A stretch of DNA of 30,285 nucleotides from a virus: positions 1 to 30,285 of IMG/VR virus record IMGVR_UViG_3300025082_000044. One strand, 5' to 3'. The position numbers and the translations under genes were made by a program. Of the stretch, positions 15,473 through 23,747 are shown piece after piece; the stretch's first letter is position 1, and each line of letters begins with the position of its first letter. The notes under the pieces were generated by a model that saw nothing but the letters and a program-made list of their open reading frames with translations, was not told where the DNA came from and ran no database searches.

Positions 15473-15912
15473 TAGTCCGGCAGGCCGTTATTTCGGAGGC
15501 GCACGAACATTACGACATGCTGGTCGAGAGCTTCTGGAAAGAACAGAGCTTCCACGGGCTGAAATTCCCGGTCAACCCGGAAAAGGTTGACGCCTATATC
15601 CGGGCCTACATCGAGAACGGTGTCGTTCTCTCGGCTTACGACGATGGGCTGGTCGGGTCTTTCGCCATCAAGGTGCAGGGGATGTGGTGGTCGGATGTTC
15701 CGGTCGCCAAAGACGGCTGGTTCTACGTTCGCAAGGAAGGCCGCCCGAAGGCAAGTCTGGCCCTGTTGGAAGCCGTTAAGGACAGATTTAAGGACATGCC
15801 GCTGTTTGTGGGCGTGTTCAATACCGACGACCAGGACCGAAAAGACAAGTTTTTCACCCGCAAAGGATTCCGCCGCGTGGGCGGCTGGTACGTAAATCAA
15901 GGAGACAAATAA
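15469..15912 (+). CDS. GNAT-like acetyltransferase
   Basis: 147 residues from TTG 15469, which overlaps the previous stop (TTGA). Features of the GNAT fold: N-terminal strand-helix (IVRQAVISEAHEHYDMLVESF), central strands (GVVLSAYDDGLVGSFAIKV), and the C-terminal KFFTRKGFRRVGGWYV. The usual R/QxxGxG/A acetyl-CoA loop is not clear: the equivalent stretch is RPKASLALLEAVKDRF. Such proteins are commonly encoded among podovirus tail genes; substrate unknown. The fold assignment is moderate. Confidence 0.65.
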   Translation: MIVRQAVISEAHEHYDMLVESFWKEQSFHGLKFPVNPEKVDAYIRAYIENGVVLSAYDDGLVGSFAIKVQGMWWSDVPVAKDGWFYVRKEGRPKASLALLEAVKDRFKDMPLFVGVFNTDDQDRKDKFFTRKGFRRVGGWYVNQGDK

Positions 15913-16809
15913 ATGTGTTGTGACGACGACGACCCTCCCCCGGCCCCACGAGCCCCGGACCCGTATGCAACAGCGGCGGCGCAATCTGCGGCGACCAAGG
16001 AGTCCGCCATCGCGCAGGCGCACATGAACCAGATGAACCAAATCACGCCACGCGGCAAGCTGGAATACGCCTTCCGGGGGCTTGCCTCGGACGATACGCC
16101 ACAATACCAGGTGACGCAGACTCTTTCGCCGGCAGAACAGACAAAGTTGGACCTGACCGACCAAGCGGCTTTTAAATATGGCGACATAGCCAACACACAG
16201 CTAGACGCGGTCCAGGGCAAGTTGTCCACGCCGGTTTCCTTTGCTGGCCTTGGTGCGCCGCCGACGGTGAACGAGGCGACACGTCTGGCGACCAGAGACG
16301 CCATCATGGCCCGCCTCAACCCGGAACTGGACAGGCGCCGCGCCGCCCTGGATACCCGCCTGGCTAACCGGGGATTCGCTATCGGCTCGGAGGCTTACGA
16401 CACGGCGATTGACGAGGACAACCGGCTTCGCACCGACGCACTCTTGGCGGCGGACGTGCAGGCTGGCAACGAGGCGGCCCGCATGTACGGCCTGGAGGCC
16501 GCCGGGCGTGACCGCGCCATCAGCGAGATGCTGCAAGAACGCCAAGTCCCGCTGAATGAGATGGCGACGATGATGTCAGGCGTTCCCGTTCAGTCGCCAT
16601 CGTTTGTTCCCGTTCCGCAAACGCAGATCGCGGCGCCTGATCTTATGGGCGCCACATATGCGTCCTACACGGGCCAGCAAGACGCATATGGACAGCAACT
16701 CAACCGCGACCTTCAAGCGCGAAACGCCATGGTGGGCGGGCTGTTTGGCCTGGGATCGGCCGCCCTGGGTGGGGCTGGCATGGCCCAGAGAGGCAAAGGG
16801 CTCTGGTAG
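15913..16809 (+). CDS. Internal virion / ejection protein candidate
   Basis: 298 residues, starting right after the GNAT stop with AAGGAGA upstream. It begins MCCDDDDPPPAPRAPDPYATAAAQ, then long Ala/Gln/Arg-rich helices (ARLNPELDRRRAALDTRLANRGFAIGSEAYDTA) and ends in a Gly/Ala-rich hydrophobic segment (VGGLFGLGSAALGGAGMA). This layout is typical of structural proteins after the tail nozzle in short-tailed phages, thought to be injected or to sit at the tail base. The two adjacent cysteines and acidic run at the start are seen in relatives. The role is inferred. Confidence 0.65.
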   Translation: MCCDDDDPPPAPRAPDPYATAAAQSAATKESAIAQAHMNQMNQITPRGKLEYAFRGLASDDTPQYQVTQTLSPAEQTKLDLTDQAAFKYGDIANTQLDAVQGKLSTPVSFAGLGAPPTVNEATRLATRDAIMARLNPELDRRRAALDTRLANRGFAIGSEAYDTAIDEDNRLRTDALLAADVQAGNEAARMYGLEAAGRDRAISEMLQERQVPLNEMATMMSGVPVQSPSFVPVPQTQIAAPDLMGATYASYTGQQDAYGQQLNRDLQARNAMVGGLFGLGSAALGGAGMAQRGKGLW

Positions 16810-16843
16810 TGAGCGGCGGAATATTTTGGGAGGCAGGTGAAAA

Positions 16844-18160
16844 ATGAAAATCAGACTTCCCGGCGAGGACTTGATTGACCCGCGCCGGAGGATGGCGATG
16901 CGGTATCTGACGGAGGCCGGCGACACTTCTCCTGTCCAGCACTGGTCCCAGGGGGCAACGCGGCTTGTGAAGGCCCTGATGGGCAATTATTTGCAGGGCC
17001 AGGCGGATGAGGACCAGGCCGCCGCTTGGGATAAAGCGGTCGAAGGATACAACACGAAGCAGTGGGTCAATCCCGATACGGGGGCGCCTACGATTCCACG
17101 GGGCGGACATAGGCCAATCAAAGAGATGCCCACGTATGATCTCTATTCAGGCCGCTCGCCCGACGACCCCCTGGCGCACGTCGCGGCCCCTTCGACCTTT
17201 TCCGGTAACGTTCCTGGTGAGATGGTGCCGACAGGCCCGGCGGGCGGTTTTGCGGGCGCTCGGGCGGCATTGTCACAACCTGACATGAGAGGGAACCTTG
17301 CCGCCGGGCGGCTGTCGCGGCGGCTATTCTTTAAACAAATGGAACAACAGGAGGCTTTAGCGGCTGAGAACCGGGGGCTGGAAAACGCGCAGACCCTGAA
17401 AAGGTCGCCGGGGGCGCCAGTTTCTGGGAGGGATGTGCCGTTCCCCCCCGGTGTTCAAACGCAGAAGATCAGCGTAGCCGCAGCCAAGCCCCCCACAGGA
17501 TATACGTTCTCACCGGACGGCAAAGGCTTGGTTGCCATCCCTGGTGGTCCCGCTGACAGGCCCGCGGTTTCCCACGGCCAACAGGCAGCTGACCGCGAGT
17601 TCGGCAAGGAATACGCCAAGTTCGTTGCCGGCGGCGGCTTTGCGGACGCTGAAAAGAATTTAGGCCAGTTGCGCGAGGTAAAGAGCTTGTTAGATAAAAT
17701 CGTCAAAGGCGAGTCCAGTGAAAACCTGTCCGGGCCTGTCCTTGGACGGGTGCCGGATTTTGTGAAGGCGTTTACCCACCCGGAGGCGATTGGCGCCAGG
17801 GATCGCGTGGAAGAGGTCATTCAGCGCAACCTCCGGCTCATCTTGGGTGGGCAGTTCTCCGAGAAGGAAGGCAAAATGCTGATCGCCCGTGCGTACAACC
17901 CCAGCCTCGAGGAAGCGGAGAATGCAGCCCGTCTCGGCAGACTTGTCAAGGCAATGGAGCGCGGCTTTGAAGCGAAGAAGAGCGCCGCTCGGTATTTCGA
18001 GGAAAAAGGTACTCTCGCTGGCTACAAGGGGGTGACGAGCGTTAGTATGGATGAATTGGTAAATGCGATAGAACCCGCTGCCAAGCCCGCCGCCAAACCC
18101 GACACAGGCGAGTGGGGGATAAGGGAGATAAAAAAGTCAACTAAAAAGACTCCCGACTGA
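16844..18160 (+). CDS. Large helical virion protein, probable ejection protein
   Basis: 438 residues, ATG after GGGAGGCAGG. No catalytic motif is seen. N-terminal half is Gly/Pro-rich; residues about 245-400 are charged helices (EFGKEYAKFVAGGG, NLGQLREVKSLLDKIVKG, EEVIQRNLRLILGGQFSEKEGKMLIARAYNP). The last stretch resembles a conserved block in phage proteins of this position (GGQFTEKEG...RAYNP). It overlaps the following ejection-type gene by one base. It probably is one of a set of internal proteins delivered with DNA, as P22 gp7/gp20/gp16. Confidence 0.6.
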   Translation: MKIRLPGEDLIDPRRRMAMRYLTEAGDTSPVQHWSQGATRLVKALMGNYLQGQADEDQAAAWDKAVEGYNTKQWVNPDTGAPTIPRGGHRPIKEMPTYDLYSGRSPDDPLAHVAAPSTFSGNVPGEMVPTGPAGGFAGARAALSQPDMRGNLAAGRLSRRLFFKQMEQQEALAAENRGLENAQTLKRSPGAPVSGRDVPFPPGVQTQKISVAAAKPPTGYTFSPDGKGLVAIPGGPADRPAVSHGQQAADREFGKEYAKFVAGGGFADAEKNLGQLREVKSLLDKIVKGESSENLSGPVLGRVPDFVKAFTHPEAIGARDRVEEVIQRNLRLILGGQFSEKEGKMLIARAYNPSLEEAENAARLGRLVKAMERGFEAKKSAARYFEEKGTLAGYKGVTSVSMDELVNAIEPAAKPAAKPDTGEWGIREIKKSTKKTPD

Positions 18161-20160
18161 TGGCGACGTTTGAAATCAAATCGCCCAGCGGTGAAACTTT
18201 TGAAGTCACGGCACCCGACGATGCCAGTAAAGAGGACGTTCTTGCCTACGCGCAAAGTCAAATGAACGCCGAATCCGGCCAACAGGAGCAACCGGCGGAA
18301 CTTCCCGGCGACAGTGTTCTGCCCGGTAACCTGCGGAATATTGCGAATAACATGCTCATGGGCTTCGGTAGCGAGGTGGCTGGTGGCATGTCTGCGTTGT
18401 ATGGGGCCGGGCGTCAGGCTCTTGCGGGCAACTATGATAAAATCCTCCCCACGATGTCCGGAATGTACGAAGCTGGAGAGGCGGAAGCTCGGCGCCGTGA
18501 AAAGAAATTCGCACAGGAAAATCCCGGACAGGCTCTCACAGGTGCGATAGTTGGCGGGGTGGCTTCTCCCGCATCAATCGTGCTGGGGCCGTACATGGCA
18601 GGGGCGCGTGGTGCGGGCATGTTGCCACGCATGGGCCGGGCGGGCGCAGGGGGCGGACTCATCGGCGGAATGTTTGGCGCGGGCCATGCCGACCCTGGGG
18701 AAAGAATGGAGGGCGCGGCCAAGGGGGCGGCGTTTGGGGCCGGGACTGGTCCGTTGGCGGTTCCGGCGGTGGACATGGTGGCGGCAGGGGCGCGGGCTCT
18801 TGCGAACCAGACCATCAACAGGATGCCGTTCCGGCAAGCGGGTGCGGCCGAAAGGAAGGTAGCGGAAGCATTGACACGAGATGGGTGGACTCCCGACCAA
18901 GCAGCGGCACGGGTCCAGCAGTTTGGTCCCGAAGCGGCTTTAATGGATGCCGGGCCTAATACTCGCGCTTTAATGGCGCAGGCCTACCAGACGCCGGGCG
19001 AGGGCAAGGCAATGTTGGATACTTTCCTGACAAAGCGCCAAGAGGGCGTTCGGAGTGCGGACAAGGTTCTGCGTGGCGGGCAGGTGAACAGAGTGACGGA
19101 AAGCATTGACGATCTTGTTCCTGAAAATTATTACGCGGCACAGGAGGCGACGATCAAGGCGCGGAAGGGTTATGGCAGCGCATATGATGTGGCGCGGGGC
19201 GGTGATGATTTTGTGGACGTTGCTCCCGTTCTTGCTGAATTGGATGCCGAAATCATGCGCTCCAAGGGCGGCATTAAGACAGGGCTGCAAAGGGTGCGGG
19301 ATTTGTTGGTTGATGATAAAGGCCAACCGGAAATTGCTATCGACACTTTGCACCAAGCCAAACTGGCGGTGGATGATCTTATGACCGGGGAGGGTCGTTC
19401 ATCTATCGGCAATGTCGCCAAGGGGCGGATTAGAGAATACCAAAACAAACTGTTGGATGCCATCGAAGCGTCGGGGGAAAGCGGCGCGGCTTATCGTGCG
19501 GGACGGCAGGGGACGGCCGGGGAATGGGCCAAGCAGGAGGCGCTTGAAAAAGGCTCACGGTTCATGTCGAAGTCCGAGTTTTCAGACCCCCAGGCGATCC
19601 GCCAGGCTGTCGAGAAAATGACCCCGGAAGAAAAGCATATGTTCCGCGTGGGCGCGGCGCAGGCGATTAAAGCGAAACTGGAAAGCCTTGTCACCAGAGC
19701 GGATGCCACGAAGAAGATAATGGACATTCCCGCATTGGAGCAGAAGATTCGGCTTGCTTTCGGTGACGATGATTTATTCCGGCAGTACATATCTCGCCTT
19801 GAAGGCGAAAAGGAAATGTTCAAATCCTACGCAGCAGCAAAGGGCAACTCGGCAACGGCGGAACGCCTTGCCGCAATGGAAGAGGCAAAGGCTGATCCTG
19901 GCCGCATTGTTCAAGGCATCCAGCAAATGGCATCGGTAAATCCTCTTGATTGGGTGCGAGGCGGGGTCAATCTCGTCGGCGGAGCCAAGGATCGCCTTGC
20001 CATGCCAGCCCCGCAGTCGGGCTGGCTTGCCGAGATGTTAACCAGGCCCACGGCGGAAAACCTCAATAGAGCCTATCAGCAAACGACGGCGAACGATGCG
20101 CGTCGGCGGTCTTTAGCGGCACTGCTGGCAAGGGCGGGGGCTATAACCAGCAGTCGCTAG
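18160..20160 (+). CDS. Large ejection/internal virion protein with glycine-rich membrane-active segments
   Basis: 666 residues. Residues 1-35 are a small domain often seen at the N-terminus of phage internal proteins (FEIKSPSGETFEVTAPDDAS, EDVLAYAQ). Three Gly/Ala-rich hydrophobic segments follow (about 60-90, 124-157, 160-176), suited to crossing or perturbing a membrane. The rest is long helices (ERKVAEALTRDGWTPDQAAARVQQFGPEAALMDAGPNTRAL). That block is found in many phage virion proteins. No transglycosylase or protease motif is obvious. It likely helps DNA cross the envelope. Its stop meets a minus-strand small gene. Confidence 0.65.
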   Translation: MATFEIKSPSGETFEVTAPDDASKEDVLAYAQSQMNAESGQQEQPAELPGDSVLPGNLRNIANNMLMGFGSEVAGGMSALYGAGRQALAGNYDKILPTMSGMYEAGEAEARRREKKFAQENPGQALTGAIVGGVASPASIVLGPYMAGARGAGMLPRMGRAGAGGGLIGGMFGAGHADPGERMEGAAKGAAFGAGTGPLAVPAVDMVAAGARALANQTINRMPFRQAGAAERKVAEALTRDGWTPDQAAARVQQFGPEAALMDAGPNTRALMAQAYQTPGEGKAMLDTFLTKRQEGVRSADKVLRGGQVNRVTESIDDLVPENYYAAQEATIKARKGYGSAYDVARGGDDFVDVAPVLAELDAEIMRSKGGIKTGLQRVRDLLVDDKGQPEIAIDTLHQAKLAVDDLMTGEGRSSIGNVAKGRIREYQNKLLDAIEASGESGAAYRAGRQGTAGEWAKQEALEKGSRFMSKSEFSDPQAIRQAVEKMTPEEKHMFRVGAAQAIKAKLESLVTRADATKKIMDIPALEQKIRLAFGDDDLFRQYISRLEGEKEMFKSYAAAKGNSATAERLAAMEEAKADPGRIVQGIQQMASVNPLDWVRGGVNLVGGAKDRLAMPAPQSGWLAEMLTRPTAENLNRAYQQTTANDARRRSLAALLARAGAITSSR

Positions 20161-20330
20161 GGCCATCGACCGTGCTTAAGGCGGTAATAAGATAAGAAAA
20201 ACAGCATTCCCACGAAGAATCCAAACGCGAACCCCGGCCCCGACCACCTGAACGCCACAAAAGCAGCGGTCAGAATAGCGACCACGATCAGGTTCAGCAG
20301 GAAGACAATAGCGTTTTCCATGACCACCAT
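20157..20330 (-). CDS. Small two-helix membrane protein on the opposite strand
   Basis: 57 residues from ATG 20330 (GGAG five bases upstream on this strand; ATG 20321 is also possible). The product has two hydrophobic segments, ENAIVFLLNLIVVAILTAAF and GPGFAFGFFVGMLFFLSYY, and a basic end RLKHGRW. The frame fills nearly the whole 217-base gap between two late genes and touches the upstream gene's stop. This fit and the clean membrane profile support a real gene; a holin/antiholin-like or superinfection protein is conceivable. No homologue is recalled. Confidence 0.5.
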   Translation of the reverse strand: MVVMENAIVFLLNLIVVAILTAAFVAFRWSGPGFAFGFFVGMLFFLSYYRLKHGRWP

Positions 20331-20335
20331 CATAC

Positions 20336-20355
20336 TCCGCTTCGGCGGGTTTTTT
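20336..20355 (+). terminator. Short UUCG-capped terminator before tail fibre
   Basis: CCGC ttcg GCGG with a flanking T-G pair, then six Ts. It lies 22 bases before the fibre ATG, dividing the ejection genes from the host-recognition genes. Stem is short, so efficiency may be modest. Confidence 0.55.
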
Positions 20356-20377
20356 AATAGAAGAATGGAGCGAGCAA

Positions 20378-21688
20378 ATGGCCCGTGACGGAAGCGGCAC
20401 ATTCAACCGGGCGGAGTCGGACTACGTCTATGACACGGTGATTGACGAGAGTGCAGTCAACACCGAAATGGACGACGTTGCAGCCGCGCTGACAGCCTCG
20501 ATTGCAAAAGACGGACAGACCAACCCGGCCGCCAACCTGCCGATGGCGACATACCGCCACACGGGCGTCGGCAACGCCACTGCGAGAACGGACTACGCGG
20601 CGGTGGGCCAGGCTCAGGACGGCTCGTTCGTCTGGTGCGGCACGGCGGGGGGGGCGGCGGACGCTATCACTCTGACGCCATCCCCTGCCATCACCGCTTA
20701 CGCCGCAGGGCAAAAATTCCGCTGGAAAGCCAGCGCGAATGGCAACACGGGTGCCGCGACGGTTGCCATTTCCGGGTTGACCACGAAGGCGCTTGAACTC
20801 AACGACGCGGCTCTAGTCGCAGGCAACCATGCCGCTAATAAATATTATGAGGGCCTATACGACGGCACGGCATTTCAGATCACCCGTCAGTCAGTAGCCT
20901 CGACCGGCATGGCCAACGTAGTCGAAGACGCCTCGCCGCAATTAGGCGGTGCGCTCGACCCGAATAGTCAGTTTATCGGGATGGACAAGGGCGGCGACAT
21001 TGCTTCTGCCAGCCCGTTGGTAATCGACACGGATGGCGACTACTTCGACGTGACCGGCACAACTGGTTTCGCCGCAATGACTGTCGCGGCCAACCGACAT
21101 TTCTTTTTGCAGTTCGATGCCGCGCTGACGATGACGCATCATGCGACGAACCTGGACCTTCCCGGCGAAGCAAATATCACCACAGTAGCAGGGGATGTCG
21201 CTGAGTTCTTCTCAACGGGGTCAAACACTGTCCAGTGTGTCAACTACATAAAAGCTGATGGCACGGCAGTGGTGGCAAGTGTTGTTGATGACACTACGCC
21301 GCAATTAGGCGGTGCGCTCGACGGCCAGGACAATATCGTTAGTGAAATAAACCTCAAGGATTACGGCGAGATAACGAATGCCCTCGGTGATCTAGCGGGC
21401 GGCACGGACGACATAGACCTGACTGCGGGCAATGTCGTAACTGCCACTGTCTCGACCAGCACCGAGACTTTTACATTTTCCAACCCCACGGCATCAGATG
21501 AAGGGTGTTCTTTTACCCTCATCCTTACCAACGGCGGCTCGCAGACCGTGAATTGGCCGGCGAGTGTGGATTGGGCAGGTGGAGAAGCGCCGTCGCTGAC
21601 CGCTTCTGGGGTTGATATTCTGGTTTTCTTAACGGTGGACGGCGGCACTATTTGGCACGGGGCCATCGCCAGCACGGATAGTTCGTAA
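20378..21688 (+). CDS. Tail fibre / receptor-binding protein
   Basis: 436 residues, ATG after GGAGCGAGCAA. The N-terminus (MARDGSGTFNRAESDYVYDTVIDESAVNTEMDDVAAALTASIAKDG) is the attachment region of many podovirus fibres. The body is beta-rich, Thr/Gly/Ala-rich, and has two copies of PQLGGALD (about 188 and 308), a motif common in phage fibres. It should bind the host surface. The second copy and its continuation GQDNIVS are repeated, in inverted DNA orientation, in the small gene at 24316-24605. The next gene starts in the overlapping TAATG. Confidence 0.8.
   Translation: MARDGSGTFNRAESDYVYDTVIDESAVNTEMDDVAAALTASIAKDGQTNPAANLPMATYRHTGVGNATARTDYAAVGQAQDGSFVWCGTAGGAADAITLTPSPAITAYAAGQKFRWKASANGNTGAATVAISGLTTKALELNDAALVAGNHAANKYYEGLYDGTAFQITRQSVASTGMANVVEDASPQLGGALDPNSQFIGMDKGGDIASASPLVIDTDGDYFDVTGTTGFAAMTVAANRHFFLQFDAALTMTHHATNLDLPGEANITTVAGDVAEFFSTGSNTVQCVNYIKADGTAVVASVVDDTTPQLGGALDGQDNIVSEINLKDYGEITNALGDLAGGTDDIDLTAGNVVTATVSTSTETFTFSNPTASDEGCSFTLILTNGGSQTVNWPASVDWAGGEAPSLTASGVDILVFLTVDGGTIWHGAIASTDSS
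20934..20959 (+). repeat. 26-bp direct repeat in tail fibre, copy 1
   Basis: CGCCGCAATTAGGCGGTGCG continuing to CTCGAC; identical at 21297-21322, in the same frame, encoding PQLGGALD. Confidence 0.9.
21297..21322 (+). repeat. 26-bp direct repeat in tail fibre, copy 2
   Basis: Second exact copy of 20934-20959. From 21302 it forms part of the longer segment that recurs inverted at 24537-24578. Confidence 0.9.
21302..21343 (+). repeat. Dispersed inverted repeat, tail-fibre copy
   Basis: 42 bases, matching the complement of 24537-24578 at 40 of 42 positions, the first 29 exactly. Both copies encode QLGGALDGQDNIVS in frame in their own genes. The segment between the two copies is about 3.2 kb and holds the fibre 3' end, lectin-like gene, lysis genes and the small minus-strand block. 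Confidence 0.9.
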
Positions 21689-22401
21689 TGCTGGCCCCTC
21701 GAAGAATGATGATGGCGGCCGCCGGGGCGAGTGTTGGCGCGACAATTCCTGATCCAAATACTGAACTTGTTCATCATTGGCGGGCAGACTTAGGTATAAC
21801 TGTGGCAACTGGCGTCTCTGCGTGGCTGGATCAAGTGGGTTCGGCGGATTGGGCGCAAGGGACGGGGTCGGCACAACCACTATATTCTGCTTCAGATGTT
21901 GGGTTTAATAATCAAGCAATTTTAAACTTTGATGCTGGCAATGATCAATGGATGACATGCACGATCAGTGCAGTAGTTCAGCCTCTTCATATCTTCATGG
22001 CTTTGTCAATTGTGTCTTGGCGGGATGGAGATTTAATTTTATGTCAACCTAGTGGACCAACTATAGAAATGTCAGGGTCTGCCTATGATCTTAAACAAGA
22101 AGCTGGTACAGCTTCAACTAACATAGTTGACCATCGCGCACCATCGGCTTTTCTTCTTCAAAGTGCGTTTGATGGGGCTTCTTCTTTTCAAGCTCGTAAT
22201 GATGGTGCTCATGAAGATGCAGGAGACCCTGGTGCTGACGATTATTCTGCGGCTACATTTGCTATTGGGGCACTTACGGGCGGCCCCCCAAATGCCGCGA
22301 ACATGAAAGTAGCAGAAGTAGCCATTTATTCTGCTTTCCAAGCTGGTGCCGATGAGACAACTATAGAAGATTATTTCAATACCCGTTATTCGCTTTGGTA
22401 G
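21688..22401 (+). CDS. LamG/concanavalin-like receptor-binding protein
   Basis: 237 residues, start overlapping the fibre stop (TAATG). The pattern VHHWRADLGITVATGVSAWLDQVGSADW, NNQAILNFDAGNDQWMTC, HIFMALSIV and AEVAIYSAFQ...YFNTRYSLW is that of a lectin/glucanase jelly-roll domain of the LamG type used for sugar binding in phage tail proteins. Codon use is strongly AT-biased compared with its neighbours (for example 21880-22380), suggesting recent acquisition, as expected for host-range genes. It probably acts with or on the fibre. A perfect TAGGAGGT ribosome site after it starts the next gene. Confidence 0.65.
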   Translation: MLAPRRMMMAAAGASVGATIPDPNTELVHHWRADLGITVATGVSAWLDQVGSADWAQGTGSAQPLYSASDVGFNNQAILNFDAGNDQWMTCTISAVVQPLHIFMALSIVSWRDGDLILCQPSGPTIEMSGSAYDLKQEAGTASTNIVDHRAPSAFLLQSAFDGASSFQARNDGAHEDAGDPGADDYSAATFAIGALTGGPPNAANMKVAEVAIYSAFQAGADETTIEDYFNTRYSLW

Positions 22402-22410
22402 GAGGTATTC

Positions 22411-22983
22411 ATGACTGATTATTGTCACCAGACCGATGGTTTTATCGACGAAGGGCGGAAGCCTTTACCGAGAGCGTGGCGCAACATCAGTGGCCTCGAC
22501 AAGGCATCCACCGGCGAACTCAAGTCCTGGGGTTGGCTCCCAATAGTCTACGTCAATGAGGCTTACACCCCGGTCACCCAAGTCCGCACCGGTCCGACTG
22601 GCTGCAATATCGGCGATGCCGTGCCAGTGGGGGCGGATGAAGTGACGGGCGTGTATGCTCTGCGCGATAAAACGCAGCAGGAAGTGGACGTTGACAGAGA
22701 GCAGGCCGTTATCCGCATCAAGGCGGAAGCAGGCAGGCGCATCTTGTTGATCGTGCCGGAATGGAAACAACGCAATTTGTTATCAGAGGCCGTGGTTTTG
22801 CTCGACAAGGGCCGGGCGCAGTGGACGCCCGAAGAAGTGGCGATGTGGGCTGTCGGAGAGGTGATGTGGCTGCAAGCCAAGGCGATTAGGGCCAAGTCTG
22901 ACGAGCTGGAATCTCAAGTGGCCACCATGTCGGCGGAAGGTCTGGCTTTATTTGACACATCCAAAGACGCCGTCTGGGAATAG
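22411..22983 (+). CDS. Tail fibre assembly / chaperone-like protein
   Basis: 190 residues, ATG after AGGAGGT. The N-terminal part (LPRAWRNISGLDKASTGELKSWGWLPI) and the C-terminal helical part (DREQAVIRIKAEAGRRILLIVPEWKQRNLLSEAV) match a very common phage family encoded after fibre genes. The C-terminal block is shared by many fibre-adjacent proteins. Its role in folding or attaching the fibre is an inference from location. No membrane or catalytic feature is seen. Confidence 0.65.
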   Translation: MTDYCHQTDGFIDEGRKPLPRAWRNISGLDKASTGELKSWGWLPIVYVNEAYTPVTQVRTGPTGCNIGDAVPVGADEVTGVYALRDKTQQEVDVDREQAVIRIKAEAGRRILLIVPEWKQRNLLSEAVVLLDKGRAQWTPEEVAMWAVGEVMWLQAKAIRAKSDELESQVATMSAEGLALFDTSKDAVWE

Positions 22984-22987
22984 TTGA

Positions 22988-23176
22988 ATGACCGACCCGC
23001 AGCAAATAGCCAAGGCCGTCGGCGACGTGGCGATGGGCGCGGGCATTGCATCGTCGCCCTGGTGGTTGGTGCCTTTGCAAGACGGCCTCAACGTCATCGC
23101 GGTCGCTGCGGGTGTAATGCTTGCGATAATCCGAATCGCCATATCAATCCGCGAATGGCGAACCCCGAAAGAATAG
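22988..23176 (+). CDS. Holin candidate
   Basis: 62 residues beginning MTDPQQIAKAVGDVAMG. There is a hydrophobic patch SSPWWLVPLQ and a clear transmembrane helix LNVIAVAAGVMLAIIRIAIS, followed by a basic tail IREWRTPKE. Size, topology, and position immediately before the endolysin fit a holin that permeabilises the inner membrane for lysozyme release. Sequence alone cannot separate a holin from an antiholin. An overlapping frame from ATG 22984 is Arg-rich and was set aside. Confidence 0.65.
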   Translation: MTDPQQIAKAVGDVAMGAGIASSPWWLVPLQDGLNVIAVAAGVMLAIIRIAISIREWRTPKE

Positions 23177-23180
23177 TGTG

Positions 23181-23747
23181 ATGGCCGGTTTTTATTGCTT
23201 CGATGCCGCAATTGAAACGGTGTTGTTGCATGAGGGTTTCGACCGATTCACCGACGACAAAGCTGATCCCGGCGGGCCTACCCGCTGGGGGATCTCGCTG
23301 CGGTTTTTACAGACCCTCGGAGATGATGACGGCGACGGCTGGCTTGATGGTGACCTGGATCATGACGGCGATGTCGATATCGAGGACATCCGCTCGATGA
23401 CGCGCCTTCACGCCGCGGAACTTTACCGGTGCCAATTCTGGGATCGATACAGATACGGTCAATTGCCCCAGAGCCGGGTTCGCGTCAAGGTTTTCGACCT
23501 CGCCGTCAACATGGGTCCGCGTAACGCGCACAAGGTTCTGCAACGGGCCTGCCGGGCTTGCGGCCATGACATTGCCGACGACGGTATTCTCGGCCCGATT
23601 ACCCGGGAAACAGCCAACGCTTGCCTGCAAGAGACTCTACTGGCCGCCTGCCGGTCAGAAGCCGCCGGCCATTACCGCAGTCTCGTTCTGCGCCGTCCGG
23701 CATTCGGCAAATATATCGCGGGCTGGCTCAACCGGGCCTATTCCTGA
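23181..23747 (+). CDS. GH108-type endolysin (muramidase)
   Basis: 188 residues from ATG 23181 (GTG 23178 also in frame). Peptidoglycan hydrolase for lysis. The GH108 signature HEGFDRFTDDKADPGGPTRWGIS contains the catalytic glutamate (Glu18). An Asp/Gly-rich insert, DDDGDGWLDGDLDHDGDVDIEDI, has the DxDxDG spacing of a dockerin/EF-hand calcium site. The C-terminal half (VFDLAVNMG, DDGILGPITRETANACL) corresponds to the peptidoglycan-binding domain normally paired with GH108. No signal peptide, so it depends on the holin. It converges with the XRE gene, the coding ends overlapping by 10 bases. Confidence 0.9.
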   Translation: MAGFYCFDAAIETVLLHEGFDRFTDDKADPGGPTRWGISLRFLQTLGDDDGDGWLDGDLDHDGDVDIEDIRSMTRLHAAELYRCQFWDRYRYGQLPQSRVRVKVFDLAVNMGPRNAHKVLQRACRACGHDIADDGILGPITRETANACLQETLLAACRSEAAGHYRSLVLRRPAFGKYIAGWLNRAYS

